Assembly (NCBI RefSeq): GCF_001202035.1
Contig: NZ_LGHT01000036.1
Coordinates: 62,001-126,000, forward strand
Source: Pseudorhodobacter wandonensis
Lineage (GTDB): Bacteria; Pseudomonadota; Alphaproteobacteria; Rhodobacterales; Rhodobacteraceae
Direction: 5' to 3'
Length of the DNA: 64,000 bases
The position numbers and the translations under genes are program-made. The notes beneath the pieces are model-generated. The model saw nothing but the letters and a program-made list of their open reading frames with translations. It did not search any database and was not told the origin of the DNA. Position 1 is the first letter of the stretch; every line of letters begins with the position of its first letter. Shown in pieces: positions 28,974-38,263 of this stretch.

Positions 28974-29306
28974 ATGAGCAACCCTAAATCCCGCTTTTTG
29001 GCCTTGTTGACGGCCGTATCCCTTGTCGCACCGATGGCAGCCATGGCCCAGCAAGGGCAGCGCCCCGCAGGCCCGCCGACAGCCGAAATCGCCAAGGCGC
29101 TTGGGGTATCCGAAGTATCTTTGAAATCATGTTTGCCAATGCCGGCACAAGCCAAAGGCAAAGCGTCGGCCAAAGGTCAGGAACCACCAGCGCGCCCCGA
29201 CGCGACCAAGATCGCCACCTGCTTGAAAGCTGAAAACAAAAGCCTGACAAAAGCCAAGGTTGAAAAGGTGCTGGGCGAATTTGCCCCGCCAGCGGGCCGC
29301 GGCTAA
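28974..29306 (+). CDS. Small secreted protein with two conserved-looking cysteines
   Basis: A 110-residue protein with a clear Sec signal peptide (LALLTAVSLVAPMAAMA, cleaved before QQGQRP). The mature part has LKSCLPMPAQ and KIATCLKAEN, so Cys residues about 30 apart could form a periplasmic disulfide. The composition is Lys/Ala/Pro-rich. I do not recognise a named domain. The frame extends upstream, but the signal peptide and the GAAAGAGAC sequence before the ATG at 28974 support this start. Confidence 0.6.
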   Translation: MSNPKSRFLALLTAVSLVAPMAAMAQQGQRPAGPPTAEIAKALGVSEVSLKSCLPMPAQAKGKASAKGQEPPARPDATKIATCLKAENKSLTKAKVEKVLGEFAPPAGRG

Positions 29307-29406
29307 GGCCTGCAGGCGCGGGTTTGAAACCTTGAAATGAATGATCGGGGGGCAAGGCGACTGCCCCCTTTCTTGGCTACCCGCCCAAAGGGGCCGGTGC
29401 GGGGTG

Positions 29407-30399
29407 ATGATGACTTTCCTGAAAATCTGGCCGGTTCTGGCCCTGATGTGCCTTTCGGCCTGCGGAGAGCGCAGCGAAATTGTGATGGTGCCCGAAACAC
29501 AGGGCGCGGCCCTGCATGAGGTGCTGTTTGCCACCAATCGTGCGCCCGATTCGCGGCTGTTCGGGGCCAAGCGCAGCAGTATCACAACCTATGGCGCGGC
29601 CACGGTTTCGGTGCCACCAACACATAAAACCGGCGTGGTCGAATACCCCGGCAAGACCGCCGATGCAAAAGACGCCTTTGGTATCACGCAGGCCGAGACC
29701 AGCCAGAACCCTGCCGCATTTGACCACAGGCTGGCGCAGCGTTTGGCGGCACGCGAACCCGGCGATCGCCGCGCCGTGGTGTTTGTGCATGGCTATAACA
29801 ACACGTTTTCCGAAGCGCTGTATATGAACGCGCAGATTGTCCATGATTACCAAAGCCCCGACATTCCGGTTTTGTTCAGCTGGCCCTCGGCCGGGGAAAA
29901 CCTGGGCTATTTGCAGGACCGCGAGTCTGTGATGCTGTCGCGCTCGGCGCTAGAGGCGCTGTTGGACAGGTTAAGTGCGTCGGGTGTGGAAAGCTTTACG
30001 ATCGTAGGCCATTCGATTGGCAGCCAGTTGGTGATGGAGGCCTTGCGCCAACATGCGATCCGCAACGGTGGCAAGCAATGGCCCAAGCTGGCGGGGGTGG
30101 TGCTGGTTTCGCCCGATATTGATGTCGATATGTTCGAGCAGCAGCGCAAGGATATGGGCGCATTGCCGCAGCCTTTTATCGTGGTCGGGTCAGGCAAGGA
30201 CCGGCTGTTGCCGATTTCGGGTGTCATCAATGGCAAGTCGCTGCGCTTGGGGCTGGTCGAGGATGCGGCTGTCTTGGGCAATGAAGATGCAACAGTCGTT
30301 TCGGCCAGTTTTGCAACCGAGATGCTGTCGGTCAATCACACAACGGCTTTTGCCTCACCCGCCATGATTGCGTTGCTGAAGGGGCTGGAGGGGCAGTAA
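29407..30399 (+). CDS. Alpha/beta hydrolase lipoprotein (DUF900 type)
   Basis: A 330-residue protein with a signal peptide and lipobox LMCLSAC. The alpha/beta hydrolase domain has VVFVHGYNNTFSEAL (oxyanion strand), LFSWPSAGEN, and nucleophile elbow IVGHSIGSQLVMEAL with catalytic Ser in GHSIG. A late Asp and His (NHTTAF) complete a likely triad. These DUF900 hydrolases are of unknown substrate. The ATG at 29407 is chosen because the lipoprotein signal begins there, although an in-frame ATG lies further upstream. Same strand as the small secreted protein, about 100 bases downstream. Confidence 0.83.
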   Translation: MMTFLKIWPVLALMCLSACGERSEIVMVPETQGAALHEVLFATNRAPDSRLFGAKRSSITTYGAATVSVPPTHKTGVVEYPGKTADAKDAFGITQAETSQNPAAFDHRLAQRLAAREPGDRRAVVFVHGYNNTFSEALYMNAQIVHDYQSPDIPVLFSWPSAGENLGYLQDRESVMLSRSALEALLDRLSASGVESFTIVGHSIGSQLVMEALRQHAIRNGGKQWPKLAGVVLVSPDIDVDMFEQQRKDMGALPQPFIVVGSGKDRLLPISGVINGKSLRLGLVEDAAVLGNEDATVVSASFATEMLSVNHTTAFASPAMIALLKGLEGQ

Positions 30400-30574
30400 G
30401 GCGACAGCGCCGGCCAGGCGCCAATGGCGGTTTTACGGGCCGCAAAGCCAAGCCTGTTTCGGGGAGGGTAGGTTTCGGGCCTGCCGATTTTAACACCGTT
30501 TTAAAAAAGAGTGGTGGCAGCTTTGCATTCTTTATGTCCCGCACTAAGTACGCGTCAAACCATAAAGGCTGAAC

Positions 30575-31552
30575 ATGTCAGACATCCTCGCGCTTGCTGG
30601 AACGAACTTAATCTCGCCGATCATCTTGTCGTTTGTCTTGGGTCTTGCTGCCGCGCTGGCACGATCTGATTTGTCGATTCCCGAAGCCGTGGCAAAAGGC
30701 ATGTCGATATACCTTTTGTTCGCGATTGGTTTTAAGGGCGGTGCCTCGGTTGCGGCGCATGGGGTTGATGGCGGGCTGCTTATGTCAGTCGGGGCAGGGG
30801 TTCTGTTGTCATTCGGCCTGCCGCTGCTTGCCTTTGCTTTGCTGAAGATACTTACAGGGTTTTCGCGGCTGGATGCGGCAGCTGTGGCCGCGCATTACGG
30901 CTCTATCAGTATCGTGACATTTGTGGCCGCGACCTCGGTGCTGGAAAGTCGGGGCATCATGGCCGAGGGGTATATGGTGGCTGTCGCCGCCGCGATGGAA
31001 GCGCCGGCAATTCTTTCGGCTTTGTGGTTGGTGTCGCGCAACGGGTCGGGGGGGCGAATGGAACCCGGATTGATGCGAGAGATACTGCTGAATGGCTCTA
31101 TCGTGCTGCTGGTTGGCAGTTTTGTCATCGGATTGGTGACAGGCGAAAAAGGTCTGGGCGATATCGCCCCCTTCATCGTGTCGCCTTTCAAGGGTGTCCT
31201 GTGCCTCTTTCTGCTTGATATGGGCTTGGTTGCAGGGCGCGGGTTGTTGCAGTCAAAAGGGGTTATCGGGCTGGGTGCGGTTGCGTTTGGTGTTATCATG
31301 CCGATGACATCCTCGCTGATTGGCCTGATATTTGGTCTGTTGATCGGGCTTTCAACGGGTGGGGTGGTGCTTTTGATGGTGCTGGCGGCGTCGGCCTCAT
31401 ACATTGCGGTGCCTGCCGCGATGCGTGTTGCATTGCCCGAAGCAAACCCTGCGATTTATCTTACATTGTCGCTCGGGGTGACATTCCCGTTTAACCTTAC
31501 CTTGGGCATTCCCCTTTACGTGGCTTTGGCCACGCAGTTCACCGGAGGCTGA
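30575..31552 (+). CDS. sbtA: Sodium-dependent bicarbonate transporter SbtA-like permease
   Basis: A 325-residue integral membrane protein with about ten hydrophobic helices and little else. The family blocks ISPIILSFVLGLAAALARSD (start) and AIGFKGGASVAAHG (about 49-62) match the SbtA/DUF897 family. It is shorter than the 370-residue cyanobacterial proteins, mainly in the central loop. A PII-like gene follows one base after its stop with GGAGG between, as with cyanobacterial sbtB, so I read it as a regulated pair. In a non-photoautotroph it may feed carboxylation or pH control, which is inference. Confidence 0.85.
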   Translation: MSDILALAGTNLISPIILSFVLGLAAALARSDLSIPEAVAKGMSIYLLFAIGFKGGASVAAHGVDGGLLMSVGAGVLLSFGLPLLAFALLKILTGFSRLDAAAVAAHYGSISIVTFVAATSVLESRGIMAEGYMVAVAAAMEAPAILSALWLVSRNGSGGRMEPGLMREILLNGSIVLLVGSFVIGLVTGEKGLGDIAPFIVSPFKGVLCLFLLDMGLVAGRGLLQSKGVIGLGAVAFGVIMPMTSSLIGLIFGLLIGLSTGGVVLLMVLAASASYIAVPAAMRVALPEANPAIYLTLSLGVTFPFNLTLGIPLYVALATQFTGG

Positions 31553-31553
31553 T

Positions 31554-31862
31554 ATGCAAATGCATCCCGCGAAACGCGTTGAGATCGTGATTGAAAATCC
31601 TCTGGTGGGGCGGCTGACCAACGCGCTGACCGAGGCGGGGGTCACGGGCTATACCGTCGTGCCTGTGCATGGCGGGGCAGGACGGTCGGGCCGGTGGACA
31701 CGCGAAGGCCAAATCGGGCAGGCCGGAATGGCGATGGTCATCTGCTTGATAAAACCAGAGCGCCTGGACACGCTGCTAGAGGCAGCCTTTGCCGTGGTTG
31801 AACGCCATATTGGTGTGGTCTCGGTCACTGATACGCTCGTCTTGCGGGCCGAGAGGTTCTAA
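31554..31862 (+). CDS. sbtB: PII-like SbtB-type regulatory protein
   Basis: A 102-residue protein with the PII ferredoxin-like fold pattern. It has an early strand VEIVIENPLVGRL, a GVTGYTVVPVHGGAGRSGR segment in place of the T-loop, then AMVICLIKPERLDTLLEAAF and a final VVSVTDTLVLRAERF. It sits directly behind the sbtA-like gene. It ends without the Cys-containing C-terminal loop seen in some cyanobacterial SbtB proteins, so redox sensing by that loop is not expected. Adenyl-nucleotide binding is likely from family knowledge. Confidence 0.8.
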   Translation: MQMHPAKRVEIVIENPLVGRLTNALTEAGVTGYTVVPVHGGAGRSGRWTREGQIGQAGMAMVICLIKPERLDTLLEAAFAVVERHIGVVSVTDTLVLRAERF

Positions 31863-31972
31863 TCGCGCCGAAGTGGTGGCGCAGGCTGTAAAGTCAGGCC
31901 GAAACCAACATTGGGCGTCGCATGGCTTTGGCCAGCATGTGCAAATAAAGGCGATGCGTGGCGGTATAAATG

Positions 31973-32000
31973 AAAGGCCCCGCGTTCGGGCGGGGCCTTT
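31973..32000. terminator. Intrinsic terminator between sbtB and dctP
   Basis: AAAGGCCCCGC (31973-31983) pairs with GCGGGGCCTTT (31990-32000) around a 6-base loop. It lies between the convergent sbtB-like and dctP-like genes and suits either direction. Confidence 0.85.
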
Positions 32001-32006
32001 GGTGCA

Positions 32007-33041
32007 TTAGCTATAACGGTAAGGTCTGCCTGCCTTTTCCATTACGGCGTTATACTCTTTGAAGATGGCAACCACCTTGGCCTTGGTTTCCGACTCGGCG
32101 CCGATTTCATCCCAGAACGTGTGGGCGGCAGCCTCAACCGTGGCCCATTCGGCATCGGGAATAGTGGTCAGTTTCAGTTTCGGGCCGTTGACGCGCAAGT
32201 CGGCCTCGCCGCCCCAATACCATTGCTGGCGGTGCATGTGCGATTGGTCAAAGCACACTTTTACCAGCGTTTGCAGATGGGGTGGCAGTTCGTTCCAGCG
32301 GTCCATATTGGCAAAGAAGTGGCCGATCCATGCGCCAGAGATGTTGTTGGTCAGGAAGTATTCAGTCACATTCGACCAGCCGACGGTGTAAACCTCGGTG
32401 ATGCCCGACCATGCGATGCCGTCAAGCTCGCCCGTCTGAACGGCAACCTCGATGTCTTCCCACGGCAGTGTCACGGGGACCACGCCAAATTGCGACAGGA
32501 AGCGCCCCGCAGTGGGGAAGGTAAAGACGCGTTTGCCTTTCAGGTCAGCAAGGCTGTTGATCGGGTCTTTGGTCGAGAAATGGCACGGGTCCCATGCGCC
32601 GGCCGAGATATGCTTGACGCCGACTTTGGCGTATTCCTGATCCCAGATCTCGCCCAGACCGTATTTGTTGAACAGAACCGGCACATCCAGTGAATAGCGC
32701 GAGGCAAAGGGGAAATAGCCACCGAAAACAGTGACCTCGGTCGGTGATGCCATAGAATCGTCATCCGATTGTACCGCGTCGATGGTGCCACGCTGCATGG
32801 CCTGAAACAGCTCGCCCGTGGGGACCAACTGATCGGCGTAATACAGCTCGATCTCCATCTGGCCTGCGGCGATTTCGTTGAACATATCAATCGCGGGCTT
32901 GATCACTTCGGCCCCAAGGGCGGCACCGGCATAGGTTTGCAGCCGCCATTTGATCGGCGCTTGTGCAAGCGCGGGGGCGGCGAGGGTGGACGCGCCGGCC
33001 GCGATAACGCCGGAAGTCAGGAACTTTCTTCTGGTGGTCAT
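32007..33041 (-). CDS. dctP: TRAP transporter substrate-binding protein (DctP family)
   Basis: A 344-residue periplasmic binding protein. The N-terminus has a Tat-type motif RRKFLTSG and ends in the cleavage region APALAQA. The body has typical DctP features, including LADLKGKRVF and FPTAGRFL with the Arg that contacts a carboxylate, and WSGITEVYTVG. It looks more like keto-acid-binding members such as TakP than the C4-dicarboxylate type, but the substrate is uncertain. It is the last gene of the operon dctQ-dctM-dctP, 48 bases after dctM, with GGAGAG before the ATG. Confidence 0.9.
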   Translation of the reverse strand: MTTRRKFLTSGVIAAGASTLAAPALAQAPIKWRLQTYAGAALGAEVIKPAIDMFNEIAAGQMEIELYYADQLVPTGELFQAMQRGTIDAVQSDDDSMASPTEVTVFGGYFPFASRYSLDVPVLFNKYGLGEIWDQEYAKVGVKHISAGAWDPCHFSTKDPINSLADLKGKRVFTFPTAGRFLSQFGVVPVTLPWEDIEVAVQTGELDGIAWSGITEVYTVGWSNVTEYFLTNNISGAWIGHFFANMDRWNELPPHLQTLVKVCFDQSHMHRQQWYWGGEADLRVNGPKLKLTTIPDAEWATVEAAAHTFWDEIGAESETKAKVVAIFKEYNAVMEKAGRPYRYS

Positions 33042-33089
33042 TGGTACTCTCCTTGCTGTTGCGGCGGTTGGGCCCGCCAGTCGGGTTGG

Positions 33090-34415
33090 TTAATGACGAA
33101 GTGTATTTGGCAACCAAAGGGCCAGTTGCGGGAAGATCATGACGATCACCAAGGCCAGCACCATGACGGCGACGAATGGCACGATCGAACGGTAGATATC
33201 GGCCAGAGTCACCTCGGGCGGGGCCATGGCACGCATCAGGAACAGGTTATAACCGAATGGCGGGGTCATATAGGCGATCTGGCAGGTCATGGTGTAAAGC
33301 ACACCGTACCAGACCAGATCAAATTCCAGCGCCGCGACAAGTGGTACATAGAGCGGCGCAACGATAACCAGCATGGCGGTATCATCCAGAAAAGTGCCCA
33401 TCAGCAGGAATGAAATCTGCATCAGGATCAGCACTTCCCAACGGCCAAGCCCAAGGTTGTCGAGGAACAAGCCCTTGATCGCATCAACCGCGCGCAGCCC
33501 GTCAAACACCGCGCCAAAGGCCAGCGCGGCAAGGATGATCCACAGGAACATGCACGAAATCGCAAGCGTCTGGCGGGTGGCAGTTTCCATCACCGCCCAT
33601 GTCATGCGGCCTTTGGCCACCGCGACGAGTACCGATGCAACCGCGCCGATGACCGAGCTTTCAACCAGCCGCGTATAGCCGGTTACAAAGGGCACCATCA
33701 TCACCAGAAAAATGCCAAAGGGCAGGATACCCGCCATCAACAGCCGGTATTTTTCCGATTTCGGCACAGCGGCAAGCTCTTCGGCGTCCAGTGCGGGGCC
33801 AAGCGACGGGTTCAGTTTGCAGCGGATCCAGATATAGGCGATGAACAGCGCCGCCATCAGCAGCCCCGGCACCACGCCCGCAAGCCACAGATCCGACACC
33901 GATTGCCGCGCGATCAGCGCATAGAGCACCAGCACCACCGAAGGCGGCACAAGGATACCCAGCGACGCGCCGGCCTGAATAACGCCGGTGACCATGCGTT
34001 TGTCATAGTTGCGTTTTAACAGCTCGGGCAGGGCGATGGTGGCACCGATGGCCATACCCGCCACCGACAACCCGTTCATCGCCGAAATCAGCACCATCAG
34101 CAGGATGGTCCCAATCGCAAGACCACCCGGCACAGGGCCGAACCAGACGTGAAACATGCGGTAAAGGTCATCAGCCAACCGGCTTTCCGACAACACATAG
34201 CCCATGAAAATAAACATCGGCAGGGTCAACAACGGGAACCAGCCAATCACCTTGATGCTTTGCGCAAAGGCAAGGTCATATCCGCCACGGTCACCCCAGA
34301 GCGCCAAGGCAGCCACCACGGCGACAAAGCCGATGATGCCAAACATGCGCTGGCCCGTCATCAACATCACCAGCATCGAGCCGAACATCAGCAACGCAAT
34401 CATATCATAATGCAT
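33090..34415 (-). CDS. dctM: TRAP transporter large permease subunit
   Basis: A 441-residue protein with about twelve hydrophobic helices and characteristic blocks: PMFIFMGYVLSESRLADDLY near the N-terminus, ATIALPELLKRNYDKRMVTG (about 131-150), QAGASLGILVPPSVVLVLY, and MTCQIAYMTPPFGYNLFL near the C-terminus. This is the Na+-coupled transport subunit. The ATG at 34415 shares a base with the dctQ stop (TGATG), so a start further upstream is rejected. Order dctQ-dctM-dctP is complete. Confidence 0.95.
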   Translation of the reverse strand: MHYDMIALLMFGSMLVMLMTGQRMFGIIGFVAVVAALALWGDRGGYDLAFAQSIKVIGWFPLLTLPMFIFMGYVLSESRLADDLYRMFHVWFGPVPGGLAIGTILLMVLISAMNGLSVAGMAIGATIALPELLKRNYDKRMVTGVIQAGASLGILVPPSVVLVLYALIARQSVSDLWLAGVVPGLLMAALFIAYIWIRCKLNPSLGPALDAEELAAVPKSEKYRLLMAGILPFGIFLVMMVPFVTGYTRLVESSVIGAVASVLVAVAKGRMTWAVMETATRQTLAISCMFLWIILAALAFGAVFDGLRAVDAIKGLFLDNLGLGRWEVLILMQISFLLMGTFLDDTAMLVIVAPLYVPLVAALEFDLVWYGVLYTMTCQIAYMTPPFGYNLFLMRAMAPPEVTLADIYRSIVPFVAVMVLALVIVMIFPQLALWLPNTLRH

Positions 34416-34921
34416 CAGATTTTTTGTCCCCGCAGCGTGGCGATGTCGCGGATGAAAAACACTGTGCATTGCAACAGCATCATGACGTTTCCGACACACA
34501 TGACTATTTTCACCGGCGCCATATAGGGCCGCCAAAGACCGGATTTCCGCTCGCCGTATTCCAGCGCATAGATCGCGCTTTCAACGCCGCCCCACAGCAG
34601 CACGCCAAGGTAGAACAGCAGCGCGAAAATGGTGATCGCATCAACCAATGCTTTGGTGCGCGGCGACCAGTTGGAATAAAACACATCCATCCTTACCGCG
34701 CTGTCCATTTGCAGCGCATAGGCCCCGCCCAGCATGAAATAACCTGCAAGGATGAATTGGCCCATCTGGTCGGTCCAGCGCAGCGGCACCCAGAACGCCC
34801 GCGATATCGCCCCCCAAAGCAATACGGCCATCAGCACAAACAGCAGATACATGGCCATGCGGCCTATGCGTTTGTTCCAGCGTTCAACCCAATGAACGTA
34901 GCGAATGACGATTGTCGGCAT
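34415..34921 (-). CDS. dctQ: TRAP transporter small permease subunit
   Basis: A 168-residue protein with four hydrophobic helices and the block RWTDQMGQFILAGYFMLGGAYA (about 53-74), the conserved part of DctQ proteins. The ATG at 34921 has a GGGGGA box upstream; another ATG 36 bases upstream is less well supported. First gene of the TRAP operon. I do not see a sigma-54 -24/-12 sequence in the roughly 175 bases upstream, which matters because DctD (38.3 kb) also lacks its sigma-54 loop. Confidence 0.9.
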   Translation of the reverse strand: MPTIVIRYVHWVERWNKRIGRMAMYLLFVLMAVLLWGAISRAFWVPLRWTDQMGQFILAGYFMLGGAYALQMDSAVRMDVFYSNWSPRTKALVDAITIFALLFYLGVLLWGGVESAIYALEYGERKSGLWRPYMAPVKIVMCVGNVMMLLQCTVFFIRDIATLRGQKI

Positions 34922-35096
34922 AGTCCCCCACAGCATGCGCATTTGCCTTTGCGGCAAAATTTGACCTTTCGGTCAGCATGGCGGCGCAAATTGCACTTGG
35001 CAAGCATGTTAAACCCGCGCCCGTGTTTTGTTGGGGGATCGCCTAAAGGTTAATCATTATGGGGCGCCGAGCGGGCAAAGCGGTTGATCGCAAGGA

Positions 35097-35456
35097 TCAG
35101 GCGCAGAACATATCGTGGATAAGCGCCATCATCCGCGTCGCGCGGGCATCGGACAGGGCATAGTAAATCGTCTTGCCATCGCGGCGGCAATTGACCAGAC
35201 CTTCCAGCCGCAAGCGGGCCAGTTGCTGGCTGACAGCGGCCTGCCGCGACCCCAACAGGGTTTCAAGCTCGGTCACCGATTTTTCGCCCGAGGTCAGATG
35301 ACACAAGATCATCAACCGCCCTTCATGCGAAAGCGCCTTTAGAAAATTCGACGCATTCTCGGCCTGACGCATCAGCTCTTCTGGCGGGACGGTGCTGCAC
35401 GGGATCGCAGGTTTTGCGTCTTGCGTAAGGTCACGCGCGTTGGAATCGAACGACAT
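35097..35456 (-). CDS. ArsR-family regulator, SqrR/BigR-like persulfide sensor candidate
   Basis: A 119-residue winged-helix repressor. The core LKALSHEGRLMILCHLTSGEK begins the domain, QAAVSQQLARLRLEGLV is the recognition region (about 72-88), and DGKTIYYALSD is the wing. Cysteines are at 20, 52 and 118, plus 90. The spacing 20-52-118 equals 9-41-107, which I recall for the persulfide sensor SqrR of Rhodobacter capsulatus, and LMILC matches its Cys41 context. It is therefore a sulfide/persulfide-responsive regulator candidate. Start MSFDS (35456) is chosen at the conserved end. No sqr gene is adjacent. It is divergent from purQ. Confidence 0.8.
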   Translation of the reverse strand: MSFDSNARDLTQDAKPAIPCSTVPPEELMRQAENASNFLKALSHEGRLMILCHLTSGEKSVTELETLLGSRQAAVSQQLARLRLEGLVNCRRDGKTIYYALSDARATRMMALIHDMFCA

Positions 35457-35757
35457 AAAGTGGCTTTCACAGCGAAAAGATCGGATTATAATAACGCTTG
35501 ACCGCAACATATTCAAGAAACGGCCGAAAAATACACAGGTTTGGCCAAGGTAAAGGAAAACAGGGCCGGTTTTTTAGGCACTGCCTCGGCAAACGGGGCA
35601 AGGTTTTGCCTGTCGGCTTGGCCCCGCAAGCGTGGCACATTACAGTGCCCTTTCAAACATTTGCGAAAAACCGGCGATCAGGCGGCCCGCAGGGCTGGAA
35701 CAGACGCAGGTTTTGGGCTATTGCAGCGGCCATATCCATTGCCGATGGGGGCCACCG
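35457..35757. other. Divergent intergenic region between the SqrR-like regulator and purQ
   Basis: 301 bases that should carry both promoters. A short ATATTC (about 35513-35518), similar to the half-site in the yeeE-like promoter, is present. No riboswitch structure, small gene or strong hairpin is clear. purS, usually beside purQ, is not here. Confidence 0.4.
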
Positions 35758-36426
35758 ATGAAAGCTGCTGTTCTAACCTTTCCTGGGTCGAACTGTGACC
35801 GCGACCTTGCCGTAGCCTTTGAACAGGCTGGCGCCGAGGTGCATCGGGTTTGGCACAAAGACACAGACCTGCCAGCAGGCATCGATATTGTGGCTGTGCC
35901 AGGCGGGTTTTCCTTTGGCGATTATTTGCGCTGTGGCGCGATTGCAGCGCAGTCGCCGATTGGTGCGGCCGTGCGGGTGCATGCGGCGCGCGGCGGTTAC
36001 GTGCTGGGCATTTGCAACGGCTTTCAGGTGCTGACCGAAATGGGTCTGCTGCCGGGTGCATTGATGCGCAATGCGGGGCTGAAATTTATCTGCAAACCAT
36101 TGGAATTGCAGGTCGCGACAGTCGATAGCGCCTTTACCAATGCCTATGAAAAGGGCCAGCGTCTGAAGGTGCCGGTGGCGCATCATGATGGCAACTACAC
36201 CGCCGATGCGGAAACCATGGCGCGCCTGCAAGGCGAAGACCGCGTTGCCTTTACCTATAGCGACAATCCGAATGGCTCGATGGGCAATATCGCAGGCATT
36301 CTGTCCGAGAACCGCAGGGTTCTGGGAATGATGCCCCACCCCGAGCGCGCAAGCGAGGCGTCGCATGGCAGCACCGATGGTGCAGGGCTGTTCCGGTCAT
36401 TGACCGGCGCTTTGGCGCTTGCCTGA
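35758..36426 (+). CDS. purQ: Phosphoribosylformylglycinamidine synthase glutaminase subunit
   Basis: A 222-residue class I amidotransferase that supplies ammonia to PurL in purine synthesis. The nucleophile is Cys86 in LGICNGFQ, with His194 and Glu196 in [11 protein letters not shown]-terminal [14 protein letters not shown] and [13 protein letters not shown] blocks are diagnostic. The ATG at 35758 has a GGGGG box and begins the conserved sequence; in-frame codons upstream are rejected. Neither purL nor purS is adjacent. Followed by dctB after 46 bases, but no functional link is evident. Confidence 0.97.
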   Translation: MKAAVLTFPGSNCDRDLAVAFEQAGAEVHRVWHKDTDLPAGIDIVAVPGGFSFGDYLRCGAIAAQSPIGAAVRVHAARGGYVLGICNGFQVLTEMGLLPGALMRNAGLKFICKPLELQVATVDSAFTNAYEKGQRLKVPVAHHDGNYTADAETMARLQGEDRVAFTYSDNPNGSMGNIAGILSENRRVLGMMPHPERASEASHGSTDGAGLFRSLTGALALA

Positions 36427-36472
36427 ACGCAGGATGCTTGAGGTCGGCGCCGGCAGGTCGTAAACTGCCGGT

Positions 36473-38260
36473 ATGAGCGATAGAGACACCCCCACTTCTG
36501 ATCAAAATGCAGCGGCGCGGCCGCTGGAGCCTGAATCGCGTCGCTTGTCTTGGCAGATGCGCGGGCTGATCATCGCTTTGTTCATTGCGGCCGTGGGTGT
36601 GGTGATGGTGACGAATGTCTGGCTGACCGAGCGGTTCAGCGAGGCCACGCGCAACCGCTCCGAGGTGCGTCTGGCGCTGTACACCGGCAACCTGATTTCG
36701 GAATTGCAGCGCAACTCGGTCGTTCCTTTGCTGCTGGCGCGCGACCCCGAACTGATCCGGGCACTGACCGAGGGCGATTTTTCCCAAACCTCTGCGCGGC
36801 TGATCTCATTTCAGGCCGAAATCGGCGCTGCATCGATTTTGCTGCTGGATAAAGACGGGCGCGCAGTCGGGGCGACGAATCGTAATTTACTGGGGTCGAA
36901 CCACCGCAGCTCGGCCTATTTCGTCGATGCGCAGCGCACCAAGGACACGGTGTTTTCGGCGCAACCGCGTCAAACCGGCGGCAATGACTTTACCTATTCC
37001 CGCGCGGTTCTTGCCGATAACCGGATGGTGGGCGTTATCGTCGTCGCTGTCGATCTGATGAAATATGAACGCGCATGGGCCGGCCTTACCGATGCGGTCT
37101 TGGTGACCGATAGCGAAGGCCGCGTGATTTTGGCAACCGAACCGCGCTGGCGCGGGCTGACGCTTGATGAGGCGCTGGCCATTCAGGACGCGCCTTCGGC
37201 AATCGAACGGGCGCTGCGGGCCACAGCCGACTGGACGCAAAGCAGGCCCGATACCTATTTGCGCGGCACGGCGGTGATGAAAACCGAGGCGCGGGTTCCG
37301 TTTCGTGGCTGGCGGATTTTCACCTATACCGCCTATGATTCCGTGCGCGAGCGGGTCAACGGTGTTCTGGCGCTCGAGATTATGGGCTTTGCTATACTGT
37401 TGGCGCTGGCGTTCTATTTTCTGTCGCGTCGCGCTTGGTCGCAAAGTGCGTCGTTTCAACGGGAAAGCGCCGAGTTGCGTTTGCTGAACGCGCGGCTGAA
37501 ACGCGAAATCGCGCAGCGCGAAAAGATGCAAAAAGATCTGGCCGTGGCCGAGCTGACGCTGGCCCAATCATCGAAACTGGCCGCCTTGGGTGAAATGTCT
37601 GCCGCCGTCAGCCATGAGCTGAACCAACCGCTGGCCGCCATGAAAACCTATTTGGCCGGCGCGCGCCTGCTGTTGCAACGCCACCGCCCCGAAGAGGCGC
37701 TGTCAAGTTTTCAGCGCATCGATGACCTGATTGACCGGATGGGGGCGATCACGCGGCAGCTTAAATCCTATGCCCGCAAAGGCGGAGAGGCGTTTGAGCC
37801 TGTGGATGTACGCCACTGCCTGTCGTCAGCGCTGTCGATGATGGAGCCGCAGTTGAAAACCCGCGTCGTGCAGATCACGCGCAACCTGCCGCGCAACCCT
37901 GTGATGATCATGGCCGATCGCCTGCGGCTGGAACAGGTTATCATCAACCTGTTGCGCAATGCACTGGATGCAACCAAAGATACCAAAGACCCCAAGATCG
38001 GTTTGGAAATCGTGGTTGACCATTCGGTGCATCTGACCGTCAGCGACAATGGCCACGGTCTCGACAATCTCGAAAGCCTGTTCGAGCCGTTCTATACGAC
38101 AAAGAAACCCGGCGAAGGCGTGGGCTTGGGTCTTGCGATTTCCTCGGGGATTGTAACTGATTTGGGCGGGCGGTTGCTTGCACGAAATGGCGACGCGGGG
38201 GGGGCTGTATTCGAAGTGCAGCTTCCTATATTGGGCAGTGAACTGGCAGCAGCGGAGTAG
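36473..38260 (+). CDS. dctB: Sensor histidine kinase, C4-dicarboxylate type (DctB)
   Basis: A 595-residue membrane kinase. One helix (about 28-51) and another (about 298-318) frame a periplasmic sensor of about 245 residues, the double-PAS (dCache) layout of DctB. A coiled-coil segment (330-365) leads to the H-box AAVSHELNQPLAAM with phosphoacceptor His381. An N-box (LLRNALDATKD), G1 (VSDNGHG) and a late GEGVGLGLAISSGIV complete the ATPase domain. It is followed 3 bases later by dctD, and the upstream TRAP operon on the other strand is the likely target. Confidence 0.95.
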   Translation: MSDRDTPTSDQNAAARPLEPESRRLSWQMRGLIIALFIAAVGVVMVTNVWLTERFSEATRNRSEVRLALYTGNLISELQRNSVVPLLLARDPELIRALTEGDFSQTSARLISFQAEIGAASILLLDKDGRAVGATNRNLLGSNHRSSAYFVDAQRTKDTVFSAQPRQTGGNDFTYSRAVLADNRMVGVIVVAVDLMKYERAWAGLTDAVLVTDSEGRVILATEPRWRGLTLDEALAIQDAPSAIERALRATADWTQSRPDTYLRGTAVMKTEARVPFRGWRIFTYTAYDSVRERVNGVLALEIMGFAILLALAFYFLSRRAWSQSASFQRESAELRLLNARLKREIAQREKMQKDLAVAELTLAQSSKLAALGEMSAAVSHELNQPLAAMKTYLAGARLLLQRHRPEEALSSFQRIDDLIDRMGAITRQLKSYARKGGEAFEPVDVRHCLSSALSMMEPQLKTRVVQITRNLPRNPVMIMADRLRLEQVIINLLRNALDATKDTKDPKIGLEIVVDHSVHLTVSDNGHGLDNLESLFEPFYTTKKPGEGVGLGLAISSGIVTDLGGRLLARNGDAGGAVFEVQLPILGSELAAAE

Positions 38261-38263
38261 AGT

